NCBI GenBank assembly: GCA_038527485.1 | Contig: JBCBFT010000018.1 | Coordinates: 21,329-85,328 of the forward strand | Direction: 5' to 3' | From: JALEFZ01 sp038527485 | Lineage (GTDB): Bacteria > Bacteroidota > Bacteroidia > J057 | Length of the DNA stretch: 64,000 nt | In this document: positions 18,755 through 27,296 of the stretch, in pieces | Numbering within the stretch: the first letter of the stretch is position 1 | How the letters are laid out: each line of letters begins with the position of its first letter | Notes under the pieces: generated by a model | Database searches by the model: none | Told to the model about the DNA's origin: nothing | Seen by the model: the letters and a program-made list of their open reading frames with translations, nothing else | Made by a program: the position numbers and the translations under genes

Positions 18755-19318
18755 TTAGCCTATGTAAGCTTCTATCTCCGCGATGATATGATTGGCTTCT
18801 GCATCGTCTACACCCATGCCCATCGAATAGGTTTTCATTCCATAGTCAAACTTGATCTTACCGTCGGTCACTCCCATCACATGAAAGGGGTTGCGCCTGC
18901 GGTGCCAATCAGCGGCATGAGGATTGAAACGGAAGTTTCTCAGGTCTGACGCATGCAATATGCGGTTCTTTCCGATTCCTCCGATGTGCTTCTTATAGTG
19001 GACCTCCTGCCCCATCAGTATAAATTCTTCTCTCCCAAATAATCCCCAGATCAGGGAAAACATAGCGACAAGTCCCCCTGCTGTCCATAACGTCAGCCAG
19101 ATGATCATAAAAATCGAGACAGGCAGAAATCCATCCGTAGAGAAGATCTCTCGCCCAAATTGTCCCTCATAAAAAATCATGAAATAGGCCCATACCCAGC
19201 CCAAAAGCCATAAAAAGGTACCTCCCAATAGGAGAATATGCTTTCGGGAAGGAATCGAGACAGAAATGCCATCCATCGACTTGCGGATTTTTGCTTTTCC
19301 ATTTTTGGTTGTTTCCAT
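18755..19318 (-). CDS. Hypothetical two-helix membrane protein with PH-like C-terminal part
   Basis: 187 aa. After a basic start (KNGKAKIRKSMDG) two hydrophobic helices occur at about 28-50 and 63-90, followed by a soluble part with EFILMGQEVHYKKHIGGIG and HASDLRNFRFNPHAADWHRRR. The soluble part looks like the membrane-proximal PH-like domains found in small bacterial membrane proteins (inference). It heads the four-gene row on the minus strand. Not assigned. Confidence 0.72.
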   Translation of the reverse strand: METTKNGKAKIRKSMDGISVSIPSRKHILLLGGTFLWLLGWVWAYFMIFYEGQFGREIFSTDGFLPVSIFMIIWLTLWTAGGLVAMFSLIWGLFGREEFILMGQEVHYKKHIGGIGKNRILHASDLRNFRFNPHAADWHRRRNPFHVMGVTDGKIKFDYGMKTYSMGMGVDDAEANHIIAEIEAYIG

Positions 19319-19379
19319 GCTGACACGTTTAAGATTTTCTTTTTATAAAGATATACTTTTCCCCTTCAGCGTTGGAAAA

Positions 19380-20225
19380 TCAGGCCCAAACATGTAGCGG
19401 TTTTTCATCTCCAAAGTACCCGATAAAACAAGAAGCTGCCATTCGCATACTCCGCTCTACAGGACGGACGGCATGTACACACTGCGAACGAAATAGAATC
19501 AACTCTCCCACTTGTGGTTGAATCACCAAGGGCGCTGTAGGCAATCTCGATCGGTCAATAAAGTCATGATGTCCCTGGAACAAAGTCGGGAGTTCTTCTG
19601 CACTTGGCATGAAGTCCCATATTTCTAGCTCCCCACCTCCTTCGCCTGTGTCTATGTATAGATTCGCCGCCAACTGGCATGTGATATCCTCAAAATAAGT
19701 AGCGCCAGGGACATCTTTTAGGAGGAAATCAACATGCGGAGGGAGACCTCCTTGCGGATCGGCTTCGAAAGCACGAATGATTCCAGGATTCATCTCTTGA
19801 CCGTTCATTTTGGGGCGTGCAAAACTGGCTGGCCAAGCCATCCCCAACTCCATATGCAGTTGCCAAACTGGATTGCCTCCTGAAAGTAAGGCTTCGATAC
19901 GAGAAAAGGTGTGTACGGCATCCTTTAGGTACGCCGCTAGTTTCTCAGGTTGATTTTCTGTCTCAAAGAGTGTCATTCCAATCCTACTGACAGGAACGTC
20001 TTGGGCATGTTCATATCGTTTCAAATCCTCTGCCGCACGTATACACTGCTGCCACTGCATACATATTTCAGATGGAACAAATTGAGGAATGCGTAATGCA
20101 AGGCAATGGCCTTGAATCAGATCATTTAGGGAAGAATGTGTAAGGCTATCTTCGACTTGTACAGAATGATGATGTGTATCAATCATGGTTGCAAGGGTAT
20201 CAGGGTGAAAAAAATCATGATGCAT
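19380..20225 (-). CDS. 2-oxoglutarate/Fe(II)-dependent oxygenase
   Basis: 281 aa. The iron-binding pattern HxD...H is visible: PPHVDFLL at about residue 163 and QCVHAVRPV at about 249, followed by an Arg in ERSMRMA that would bind the 2-oxoglutarate carboxylate. The double-stranded beta-helix core covers roughly 150-275. It resembles prolyl-4-hydroxylase-like oxygenases; the substrate (protein side chain or small molecule) is unknown. The N-terminal 40 residues are His-rich and poorly conserved, so a start further in is possible. Single gene, with about 280 bp of structured intergenic sequence upstream. Confidence 0.78.
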   Translation of the reverse strand: MHHDFFHPDTLATMIDTHHHSVQVEDSLTHSSLNDLIQGHCLALRIPQFVPSEICMQWQQCIRAAEDLKRYEHAQDVPVSRIGMTLFETENQPEKLAAYLKDAVHTFSRIEALLSGGNPVWQLHMELGMAWPASFARPKMNGQEMNPGIIRAFEADPQGGLPPHVDFLLKDVPGATYFEDITCQLAANLYIDTGEGGGELEIWDFMPSAEELPTLFQGHHDFIDRSRLPTAPLVIQPQVGELILFRSQCVHAVRPVERSMRMAASCFIGYFGDEKPLHVWA

Positions 20226-20414
20226 TCGCCCCTATGTATAAGGAGCAAAGGTCATGAGAGGTGTAAGTACTACGTACTATCCTTCTTTCGTAAATGATCC
20301 AAAAAGGGTTTCATTTTTCGAAATATTATTAAGGCGAGAAAAAATTATCCTCTCGTTATTATATCACTGCTGAAATAAGTCTCGTAATCCTCGTGGTGGG
20401 ATCTTACTGGCCCC

Positions 20415-20461
20415 CTTCAGTTTGTAACTGAAGCTATATATACTCCAGATACAATCTGGAG
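20415..20461. repeat. Two adjacent perfect hairpins in an intergenic region
   Basis: CTTCAGTT-TGT-AACTGAAG at 20415-20433 and CTCCAGAT-ACA-ATCTGGAG at 20443-20461: two 8-bp perfect stems, each with a 3-nt loop, 9 nt apart. They lie between the esterase stop (20509) and the oxygenase start (20225). No T run follows either, so they look like a repeat or RNA element more than a simple terminator. Confidence 0.7.
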
Positions 20462-20508
20462 AAGGCGGTGTTCCACTTCCTTATTTGTGTAGGTACTTAA
20501 TGGCGGGA

Positions 20509-21423
20509 TTACCTTGCAAAAATCCATGGGTAGGCGGTCTTTACACCTGCTCTCCAAGTCGGGTGCCAATGACCCTCATCCTCGATAATTTCGAAACGAA
20601 GGTTTTCTGACGGCATACCTGCTGCTGTGAGTGTTTTGTACATTTTGCGGGCATCGGGTACCATAGGATATACTTCCTCTTCTCCCACGTTAAGGTAGAT
20701 TCGTTTATCTTTCAGATCTGCGACCCATTCATGCATGGAAAAAATGGAGTCATTGACCCAGAAGGAAGGGGAAAGGACGATCGCTTGATCATAGACTGTA
20801 GGATAAGCCATCAGGCAATAATAGGCCATTAGTCCTCCCAAAGAAGCGCCTCCGATACAGGTATGACGTGCTTCAGGCTTCGTACGTAGGCTACTATCTA
20901 CCCAAGCTTTGAGGGATGTGGCAAACCACTGGGCGTGCTTAGCTCCAAAGACCTGATCGACTTCACTTGTACGCGGAGGCGTCATTGGCATGTACTCTGG
21001 GGTTCTACGTTTGGCGTGCATCACGCCCACGACGATGGACGTTTGTCCGCCTACCGCAGAGAGGCTATCCATGAGGTTGTCGAGCTGCCACTCTGGCCCT
21101 TTCAACACGGCATCGTTGAACAGGGCATTGCCGTCGAAAAAATATAAGACAGGGTAACGGAGTGTATCTGTTGCGTAATCGGGTGGGAGGTATATAAAAA
21201 CTTTGCGGTATTCCTCCAAATAATCTATGTACACACTGTCCACATATACCGTAGGTGAAGCGGTATCTTTTGCCTGCGCTGCATACTCCTTCTTCTTGAA
21301 ATGGTCGTATGCCTGCCTCCCTAGCAGATACGCGACATAGCATCCGAAAAGGAGAAAGGGGATGGAAATGAAAAATAGTATGCGAAGTATGCGTTTCCAG
21401 CGGGGACGGCTCATGATTCCCAT
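20509..21423 (-). CDS. Membrane-anchored alpha/beta hydrolase, esterase D family
   Basis: 304 aa. An N-terminal helix (residues about 12-35) is an uncleaved anchor or signal. The alpha/beta fold follows with YFFDGNALFND, and the nucleophile elbow GGASLGG (Ser about residue 188) that fits GxSxGG of the putative esterase family including enterobactin esterases. A likely acid and the final His lie in EDEGHWHPTW. It cleaves an ester of unknown type, probably outside the cytoplasmic membrane. It lies 2 bp after the hslV stop codon, so both are co-transcribed although their roles are not obviously related. Confidence 0.85.
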   Translation of the reverse strand: MGIMSRPRWKRILRILFFISIPFLLFGCYVAYLLGRQAYDHFKKKEYAAQAKDTASPTVYVDSVYIDYLEEYRKVFIYLPPDYATDTLRYPVLYFFDGNALFNDAVLKGPEWQLDNLMDSLSAVGGQTSIVVGVMHAKRRTPEYMPMTPPRTSEVDQVFGAKHAQWFATSLKAWVDSSLRTKPEARHTCIGGASLGGLMAYYCLMAYPTVYDQAIVLSPSFWVNDSIFSMHEWVADLKDKRIYLNVGEEEVYPMVPDARKMYKTLTAAGMPSENLRFEIIEDEGHWHPTWRAGVKTAYPWIFAR

Positions 21424-21425
21424 TT

Positions 21426-21959
21426 CTACATAGTTAAAATCTCTATGTTATGGTTGGTATAGATACAGATATCTGCTGCGATGGTCAGTCCATTTCGGAC
21501 GATCTCTTCAGCCGTCATCTCTGGCGAATGGCGCTTCAACGCCAGCGCAGCCGACCGCGCATACTCTCCCCCTGATCCGATGGCTAGGATATCGTTCTCT
21601 GGCGCGATGACATTTCCATCTCCGCTGATCAAGAGGCCTTCCTCTTTGTTCATGACGACTAGCATCGCTTCTAGTTTGCGGAGATATTGATCGGTACGCC
21701 AGTCTTTGGCCATTTCGACAGCGGCACGCGTGAGGCTGGTACGGTACATGTTCATTTTCTCCTCAAACTTCTCCACCAGCGTAAAGGCATCAGAAGTAGA
21801 ACCTGCAAAGCCCACCATGATGTCGCCATTTCCGATTTTACGTACTTTTTTGACATTGCTTTTGGCTACAGTATTGCCGAGGGTAGCCTGTCCATCAGCA
21901 CCGAGGGCCACTTGCCCATTATGTAAAATACCTAGTACGGTAGTTGCGTGAATCTGCAT
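21426..21959 (-). CDS. hslV: ATP-dependent protease peptidase subunit HslV
   Basis: 177 aa, normal length. HslV forms the proteolytic double hexamer that degrades proteins unfolded by HslU. The N-terminus MQIHATTVLGI implies cleavage after Ala5 to expose the catalytic Thr6 (Thr1 of the mature enzyme). The family signature GADGQATLGNTV, with the Lys of VKKVRKI, and the GSGG motif near residue 130 are intact. No hslU lies in this window, so the ATPase gene must be elsewhere. Co-transcribed with a downstream esterase (2-bp gap). Confidence 0.95.
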   Translation of the reverse strand: MQIHATTVLGILHNGQVALGADGQATLGNTVAKSNVKKVRKIGNGDIMVGFAGSTSDAFTLVEKFEEKMNMYRTSLTRAAVEMAKDWRTDQYLRKLEAMLVVMNKEEGLLISGDGNVIAPENDILAIGSGGEYARSAALALKRHSPEMTAEEIVRNGLTIAADICIYTNHNIEILTM

Positions 21960-22238
21960 ATAAAATTAAGTATCAAGCTTATGTTTTCCTCTTCAAAGCT
22001 TGAGAGGACTAAATAGGTGTCGTGTGTGAGAGGTAGATATTGTTTCAATCTGCCTGAAAGGTACAAATCCTAAGAAGAAAACAGAAAATTCATTTGATAC
22101 ACTTAAAGATGTGGTATTTGGTAAGTTTTTTGCACAAAAAATCGTGTATATTGATACTCCGTACAATAAAAACAACTGCAGGACTTACATACAGCCTATT
22201 CTCATCTCACCATCCCTGCCTCATTAACATTTAACAGT

Positions 22239-22694
22239 ATGAAATTACCCCTACTTTCTGTTTTTAGCCTCCTTTTGCTCACAGGATGGATGATCGCCTG
22301 CGGTCCTGCCGAGACCGTAGACCCCGATCCCAATGCAAAAATCGAAGATCCTGCGCAACTCAGCCTGGTCGTCGGTACCTGGAGCATCAAGCGATACTCA
22401 TACATCGCGGCGGGTAAGGGTGCCTTGGTTGAAGAAAATGCGGGCACATTCGAATTTGATCAAGACGGAACAGGCTTTACCAATGCAGATGTACCTGGCA
22501 TGCGTCAGGCCAACAAAGCCAATGTGAAGTGGGTCTATGATGAGGAAGTACAGACATTGACCTTAGATTTTCAAAACGGAGAAGATCCCGATGTCTTTGA
22601 AGTACTCAAGCTCAATGAAGCCGAGCAAATCCTACGCCGAGAGTGGGGAAACAGTACGCAGAAGTGGATTATAGATATTGTGCTAGAAAAGTAG
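22239..22694 (+). CDS. Lipocalin-like domain lipoprotein
   Basis: 151 aa. Signal sequence with lipobox-like LLLTGWMIACG (Cys about residue 20), so the protein should be lipid-anchored. The remaining 130 residues follow the pattern of bacteroidal lipocalin-like proteins: VVGTWSIKRYSYI, then FEFDQDGTGFT, then VQTLTLDF, which suggests a small beta-barrel. No ligand is known. Single gene, convergent with nuoI and closed by a shared bidirectional terminator. Confidence 0.78.
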   Translation: MKLPLLSVFSLLLLTGWMIACGPAETVDPDPNAKIEDPAQLSLVVGTWSIKRYSYIAAGKGALVEENAGTFEFDQDGTGFTNADVPGMRQANKANVKWVYDEEVQTLTLDFQNGEDPDVFEVLKLNEAEQILRREWGNSTQKWIIDIVLEK

Positions 22695-22740
22695 CGTGCA
22701 ACTTAGCGTAAGTAAAGTTTCTACACGCCAAAATAGATAA

Positions 22741-22775
22741 GAGGCTGTCTCACATCGAGACAGCCTCTCTTATTA
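22741..22775. terminator. Bidirectional terminator
   Basis: GAGGCTGTCTC (22741-22751) and GAGACAGCCTC (22757-22767), perfect 11-bp arms with a 5-nt loop, flanked by A-rich sequence on the left and TCTTATTATTT on the right. It separates the convergent lipoprotein and nuoI genes. Confidence 0.9.
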
Positions 22776-22792
22776 TTTCGAATCCACTAGTC

Positions 22793-23383
22793 TTATTCCT
22801 CTTCGCGGTTGCGAAGCGTGTGGATATTATTGGCGTGATCGAAGTCGTATACCTCGCCATAGTTCGGGTTGCGACGCTTCTCTAGGAATTCGAGGCGATC
22901 TTTCACTTCTTCCTTGCTTTTGAGCAGACGATCCTTTCCGTGGATGGCTGCTTCGCGAGACTGGAAGTTGTAATCGTATTCTGTGCTCATGACAATGGCT
23001 TCTTCAGGACAGACCTCTTCACAGTATCCGCAATAGATACAACGGAGCATGTCAATTTCGAAGCGCTCGGGATATCTTTCCTTGGGATCGTCATTCATTT
23101 CTGCTGCCTGCATGCTGATCGCAAGCGGTGGACAAGCGCGGGCACACAGACCACAAGCTACACAGCGCTCCTTCTCTCCTTCTTTGACAAGTACAGGACG
23201 TCCACGAAACTCAGCCCCCATTTCAGGTTTCTCCTCAGGGTAACTAATCGTCACGGTCGGACGAAACATCTGACGGAGCGTGTAGGCCATTCCTTTTACA
23301 ACTTCGGGTAAATATAGCTTCCCCGCTGTAGTCAATTCACGTTCTTTCTTACTGCCTTTTGAAATCCCAATATTGCTAGCCAT
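22793..23383 (-). CDS. nuoI: NADH-quinone oxidoreductase subunit I (8Fe ferredoxin)
   Basis: 196 aa. Two [4Fe-4S] motifs are complete: Cys74, 77, 80 and 84 in CVACGLCARAC, and Cys115, 118, 121 and 125 in CIYCGYCEEVC. NuoI passes electrons within the peripheral arm of complex I. N-terminal residues about 25-45 match the NuoI start (GKLYLPEVVKGMAYTLRQMF), which supports NuoI over a generic ferredoxin. The gene stands alone, with no other nuo gene within the window, which is unusual for complex I. A C-terminal tail of about 50 charged residues extends past the second cluster. Confidence 0.9.
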   Translation of the reverse strand: MASNIGISKGSKKERELTTAGKLYLPEVVKGMAYTLRQMFRPTVTISYPEEKPEMGAEFRGRPVLVKEGEKERCVACGLCARACPPLAISMQAAEMNDDPKERYPERFEIDMLRCIYCGYCEEVCPEEAIVMSTEYDYNFQSREAAIHGKDRLLKSKEEVKDRLEFLEKRRNPNYGEVYDFDHANNIHTLRNREEE

Positions 23384-23645
23384 ATATACTGTGTTCTTTT
23401 CTTCAAAGATATTTAGAATACCCTATATGAACCAAACAAAAACCATCTTTGTTTGTGTCTTTGTAAGCATTTGCAACTTACTGCTTTTGGGAATGGCACA
23501 CAATCCTTTCGCGTACGTATACCAGAAAGTCGGACGGATTAATTTAAGTATTTGTGTAATTTGCTCGTAAATATACTCGGAGTGCCGCTCAAAGCGGGAA
23601 GGATCTGTTCACTCGTGTCTCTAACATCATTTGCAATCTGCCTAC

Positions 23646-24527
23646 ATGTGGCGTGATATTCAGCATTTCGTCCAAATTTCGCGACCTGTCAATGTGCTGA
23701 TTTCCTTTGTGGCCTTTATTGTCGCCTGTTTTCTTGCGACGGGCACATTGGAATTCATCGACAAGCTCTCGTTTTGGGGAACCGCACTCACCATTGTGGT
23801 TATAGCTGCTACGGGCTACTGGATCAATGATGTCTATGATTTCAGAATAGATCGCATCAATAAGCCTGATAAAGCCATTGTCAACGCCCATCTCTCCACC
23901 AAAAAAGTACTGACGGCCTATATCATTGTCAATATCCTCATCCTGGGATTCTCTTTTCTTGTGATTGGTCTATACGCAGGGCGGCCACAGATCACCTTCA
24001 TCAATTTTCTTTCTGTCCTCTTGTTATTTGTTTATGCAAGCTACCTCAAACGTACAGGTGTAGCGGGCAACCTCACCATCTCATTTCTCATTGCTCTCGT
24101 ACTCATCCTAGCCTACTACTTGACCCACCGACTCAATATGGCCCTCATCTGGTCCATTATTTTTGCTTTTGAGATCACACTGATCCGAGAGATTACCAAA
24201 GATGTAGAGGATATTAAAGGAGATCTCGCCTTTAAATTGAAGACATTGCCCATTCAGATTGGGATCAAAGGGACCAAGCGCATCCTCATTTTGCTCTATA
24301 TAACCTTTCTCGTTTCCTGCTATTTGCCCTTCCTGTATTATGGCACTCAACACAATAAGTGGATGTACTTATATCTGATTTTGTCCGTGGCCATCGTACA
24401 GACCCCGACCATTTTGATCCTTCGATTGCTTGTGAAGGCTTCCAATCCCCGAGAGTTTGGCCAACAAAGCAACTACCTAAAGTATGTGATGCTGACGGGT
24501 ATGATTACTTTATTTTTCCTTTCCTGA
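23646..24527 (+). CDS. UbiA-family prenyltransferase
   Basis: 293 aa from the ATG at 23646 (a TTG five codons upstream is less likely), with about eight membrane helices. Two aspartate motifs bind prenyl diphosphate and Mg2+: NDVYDFRIDRINKPDK (about residues 60-75) and EITKDVEDIKGDLAFKLKTLP (about 183-203). Enzymes of this type in Bacteroidota resemble geranylgeranylglycerol-phosphate geranylgeranyltransferases, but menaquinone or haem side-chain transfer cannot be excluded. Its last 18 bp overlap the convergent glycosyltransferase gene. Confidence 0.88.
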   Translation: MWRDIQHFVQISRPVNVLISFVAFIVACFLATGTLEFIDKLSFWGTALTIVVIAATGYWINDVYDFRIDRINKPDKAIVNAHLSTKKVLTAYIIVNILILGFSFLVIGLYAGRPQITFINFLSVLLLFVYASYLKRTGVAGNLTISFLIALVLILAYYLTHRLNMALIWSIIFAFEITLIREITKDVEDIKGDLAFKLKTLPIQIGIKGTKRILILLYITFLVSCYLPFLYYGTQHNKWMYLYLILSVAIVQTPTILILRLLVKASNPREFGQQSNYLKYVMLTGMITLFFLS

Positions 24528-25850
24528 GTCATTATTCAAAAGTGAGAAGCGCTTTTCAGGCCTGCAAAGCAGCCAGATGATAACAGCTACATATTCTATC
24601 AAGACTCCCAATATCCACTCATCATAAGGAATCACGCGATAAGTCGCATAAGTTATTACTACAACAAATCCCCAAAATATCGGCCAACGATAGGTTGTAA
24701 ATATGCTCATGGCAACCAAGGTCGTGAGGTACCAGGGATGTACGATGGAAGCGAACAATACATATATTCCCAATGTCCACATCATCGCTCTAGGGAGATT
24801 GATAAGTGTAGGTCGAGTCTCCACAAACGTATACACCAGAATGAGTAAAACAGTGGCGATACCTAGATAAGGACCTACGATAGTCAGCAGATTTTCAGAC
24901 TGGATGGTCTCCCGTATGAGATACCACAAGCTGGCATTGAACTCGAATTTGGAAAAATATAAATCCACACTATCGAGCATATGGAGGAGGGTGGCCCGAT
25001 CGAAAATAGGCAGAAACATGAAGACACAAAGTCCTCCTACCAGCAGCCCAAATATCACGCTTTGACGCCAACCTAACCGCCGCAACAACAGAGGCATAAA
25101 CATCAAAGGCAGTAACTTGGTACAAACCGCCATGGCAAAAGCTGCCGCTGCCCAGCCCATTCGTTTTTGATGGAGCAACCACAAGAAGGCCAATAAAAAG
25201 GCGATCATGAGTCCCTCAAAATGTACGTTCCCGATGGTTTCCAGCACAATCAGGGGATTCAAAGCATACAAGATCCAACGAGAAAGAGGAATGCCCCATG
25301 CCCTTAGGAGTTGAAATAGCAGGTACAAACTCATCATCTCTCCCAAGAAGAGAAACAGCTTCATGATGAGCACCGCTCCATAGATATTGTTGGGAAATAT
25401 CCAGGCGGAAAGGGCAAAAATACCTTGAAGAATGGGGGGATAAATAGTAAAAAACTCGGGGGAATTGAGTCCATCAAATAAGGCTTGCGAAAGGCCTAAA
25501 CGAGCTGCTAGCGCAGGGTCCTGCATATAAAAACTGGGGACCTCCATAAATGGATTGATCCCATGTGTCCATAAGCGTCCGTCCCACACAAAGCGAAAAT
25601 AATCATCCGATAAACTGGGAAGACTGGTGCTTGCTAATACACGCGCTAGGATAGCTAAGGCTACGATCCAACTAAGGGGAACAGCAGATTTTTGGAGATG
25701 CTCCCAAATCATGAACCCGAAGCTACCCCATAGTACGGTCCATGCTGACCATAAGGAGAGTGTGTCTGTTCGGGGAATGACAAACAGTATCGCACAGAGC
25801 ATCGCTAGAAATACTCCAGCAGCTATCCACCACGTGATGCGAAGCTTCAT
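24510..25850 (-). CDS. Membrane glycosyltransferase, GT87/DUF2029-like mannosyltransferase
   Basis: 446 aa with about ten to twelve hydrophobic helices. The first long loop carries an Asp pair and the motif SLSDDYFRFVWDGRLWTHGINPF (about residues 75-97), the pattern of GT-C polyprenyl-phosphate sugar transferases. Such enzymes add mannose or a similar sugar to lipids or glycans on the outer face of the membrane; donor and acceptor here are unknown. It overlaps the UbiA gene by 18 bp in convergent orientation, so the two transcripts are antisense at their ends. Confidence 0.75.
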   Translation of the reverse strand: MKLRITWWIAAGVFLAMLCAILFVIPRTDTLSLWSAWTVLWGSFGFMIWEHLQKSAVPLSWIVALAILARVLASTSLPSLSDDYFRFVWDGRLWTHGINPFMEVPSFYMQDPALAARLGLSQALFDGLNSPEFFTIYPPILQGIFALSAWIFPNNIYGAVLIMKLFLFLGEMMSLYLLFQLLRAWGIPLSRWILYALNPLIVLETIGNVHFEGLMIAFLLAFLWLLHQKRMGWAAAAFAMAVCTKLLPLMFMPLLLRRLGWRQSVIFGLLVGGLCVFMFLPIFDRATLLHMLDSVDLYFSKFEFNASLWYLIRETIQSENLLTIVGPYLGIATVLLILVYTFVETRPTLINLPRAMMWTLGIYVLFASIVHPWYLTTLVAMSIFTTYRWPIFWGFVVVITYATYRVIPYDEWILGVLIEYVAVIIWLLCRPEKRFSLLNNDSGKEK

Positions 25851-25919
25851 GATGCAAGTATAAGCACCCTGAGTAAATGTAGATAGTCTATTGGCGGACT
25901 TTTATGTATGGAAGTGGAA

Positions 25920-26630
25920 CTAGCTCGCCATAGCGTGAACCAATCGCTGGTCTGAAAGACTGCGCATCATATCCAGGATTTTCTCCACTCCTTGCTGTCC
26001 TGCATCAAAAGGCAATGCATAGCAAATACCTTCTTCTAAGCTCGGGTCCTGCAACCAAATCCGGAATTGTGCCTGGATGTATTCCCTCACATTGTAGAAA
26101 GTGTGGGCCACATCATGGAGGATCTCGCCCCTGTTATCCAAAAGATAAATGAGATCTTCAAAGTTCTCATCCATTCTGAAGCTCCGCTTACGGCTTGCAT
26201 TGACGGCTTCGATCTTGGCTGCTAGAAAATACGCAGCGGGAAGCAAGCGCACGCGGGGACCCTGGGGTATTTGGTGAGAGTATGCGTGAAAGGCACCTTC
26301 CTCATACCATATCTGCTGGACTCCTCTGATGACGGGTCGTAGAGGCATGATGTGCAACGACAGAGATTCGTGCTGGAAAGTCTGGTGAGGCTGCCTGTCG
26401 TCGTGCGGAACAAAGCCTCTGGACTTAAGATTTTCGCCCCAGTGATACAGGTCACCCATGCTACTCGCTTGCACGAGGCATTGGACTTGACGTGATGTAC
26501 GGTGCTCTTGTGCGGCAGCATCTGTCGCATAAAACTCTAGAGAGGCATCTCCCACGAGTACTACTTGGTGCATTAAGCCATCTAACCGATCAGCTAGGAG
26601 GCTGATTTTTTTCAGTGTCTGAAGTGGCAT
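25920..26630 (-). CDS. Nucleotidyltransferase-fold protein with apparently lost catalytic aspartates
   Basis: 236 aa from the ATG at 26630; an in-frame TTG at 26663 would add 11 residues. The start VVLVGDASLEFYA (residues 23-35) fits the GG/GS strand of AbiEii/MNT-like nucleotidyltransferases. The following strand should read DxD but reads Gln48-Val-Gln50, and the later strand that normally carries the third Asp before MP reads LHIMP. The rest (AAYFLAAKIEA, then EDLIYLLDNR) keeps the helical scaffold of AbiEii-like proteins. It overlaps the upstream HTH gene by 41 bp, so the two are translated together. This looks like a pseudo-nucleotidyltransferase; function unknown. Confidence 0.72.
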   Translation of the reverse strand: MPLQTLKKISLLADRLDGLMHQVVLVGDASLEFYATDAAAQEHRTSRQVQCLVQASSMGDLYHWGENLKSRGFVPHDDRQPHQTFQHESLSLHIMPLRPVIRGVQQIWYEEGAFHAYSHQIPQGPRVRLLPAAYFLAAKIEAVNASRKRSFRMDENFEDLIYLLDNRGEILHDVAHTFYNVREYIQAQFRIWLQDPSLEEGICYALPFDAGQQGVEKILDMMRSLSDQRLVHAMAS

Positions 26631-27150
26631 AGTAATGATTAATTCGTTTGGATAGCTCCTCAATGGCTGCTTTTTGCTCGCGGGCTCTGCCTACGCGGAT
26701 GGCATCCAGCAAGGCGAGGAGTTCATACAACATGGGGTCATGACGGATGGCGTCAATAATGCTTGGATAAAGGGGGGTGATGGCTTGCCCACGCATATTG
26801 CCGATAGGACTGGGCCATACATATACTTCACGGTCAGATTCTATGATGTCTCGGAGAGGTTTGGCGGAGTGGCCGGTAGGGATGCCACGTACGGTGGCTC
26901 CTGGCTGGGCAGGAAATACGTACTTGAGCCCGTGGACCAAAAACTCGATCAAAGCACTGACAAAGACGCGCTTCTTACTGGCGTCGACTAGGCGCGCCAG
27001 CATGGACCTGTTCAGGGCCTCGGCCACTTCGGATTGGCTTATATGTAGGGACTGAGCAATATCTGAATATCGCCAGTTTCGATGCCCTATCGTGATGATT
27101 TTGAGAAGGATCAGAACATCTTGAGGGCGCATGCCATTGTGCTTCCGCAT
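26590..27150 (-). CDS. Winged-helix DNA-binding protein paired with a nucleotidyltransferase-like gene
   Basis: 186 aa. Residues 7-60 form a winged helix-turn-helix of MarR/IclR type (DVLILLKIITIG, then YSDIAQSLHISQSEVAEALNRSM, then RLVDASKKRVF). The middle holds HGLKYVFPAQPGATVRGIPT and VYVWPSPIGNMRGQAI, which I do not know from other families. The last part is helical (LYELLALLDAIRVGRAREQKAAIEEL). Its end overlaps the start of the NTase-like gene, an arrangement common to toxin-antitoxin operons with the regulator first. It may repress its own operon; this is inference. Confidence 0.78.
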   Translation of the reverse strand: MRKHNGMRPQDVLILLKIITIGHRNWRYSDIAQSLHISQSEVAEALNRSMLARLVDASKKRVFVSALIEFLVHGLKYVFPAQPGATVRGIPTGHSAKPLRDIIESDREVYVWPSPIGNMRGQAITPLYPSIIDAIRHDPMLYELLALLDAIRVGRAREQKAAIEELSKRINHYYATSDTEKNQPPS

Positions 27151-27296
27151 AGCAAAGATTTTTCTATCGCAATTCGCGAATGAAATTTGGGGAATCCCTG
27201 CTTAAGACATTGCAAATATATCGCCAACAGATACACTCTTGTCATGACGTGCCAAGAAAACCACTTTAATGGATGTAAGAAATCGACAGGAAGGCC

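Noticed and set aside
21426..21959. Expected partner gene hslU next to hslV
   Set aside because: The neighbouring esterase and upstream sequence show no AAA ATPase motif; hslU is not in this window.
23427..23570. Small 47-codon frame with a hydrophobic start between nuoI and the UbiA gene
   Set aside because: Hydrophobic run is short and no homologue or ribosome site is evident; not supported enough to call.
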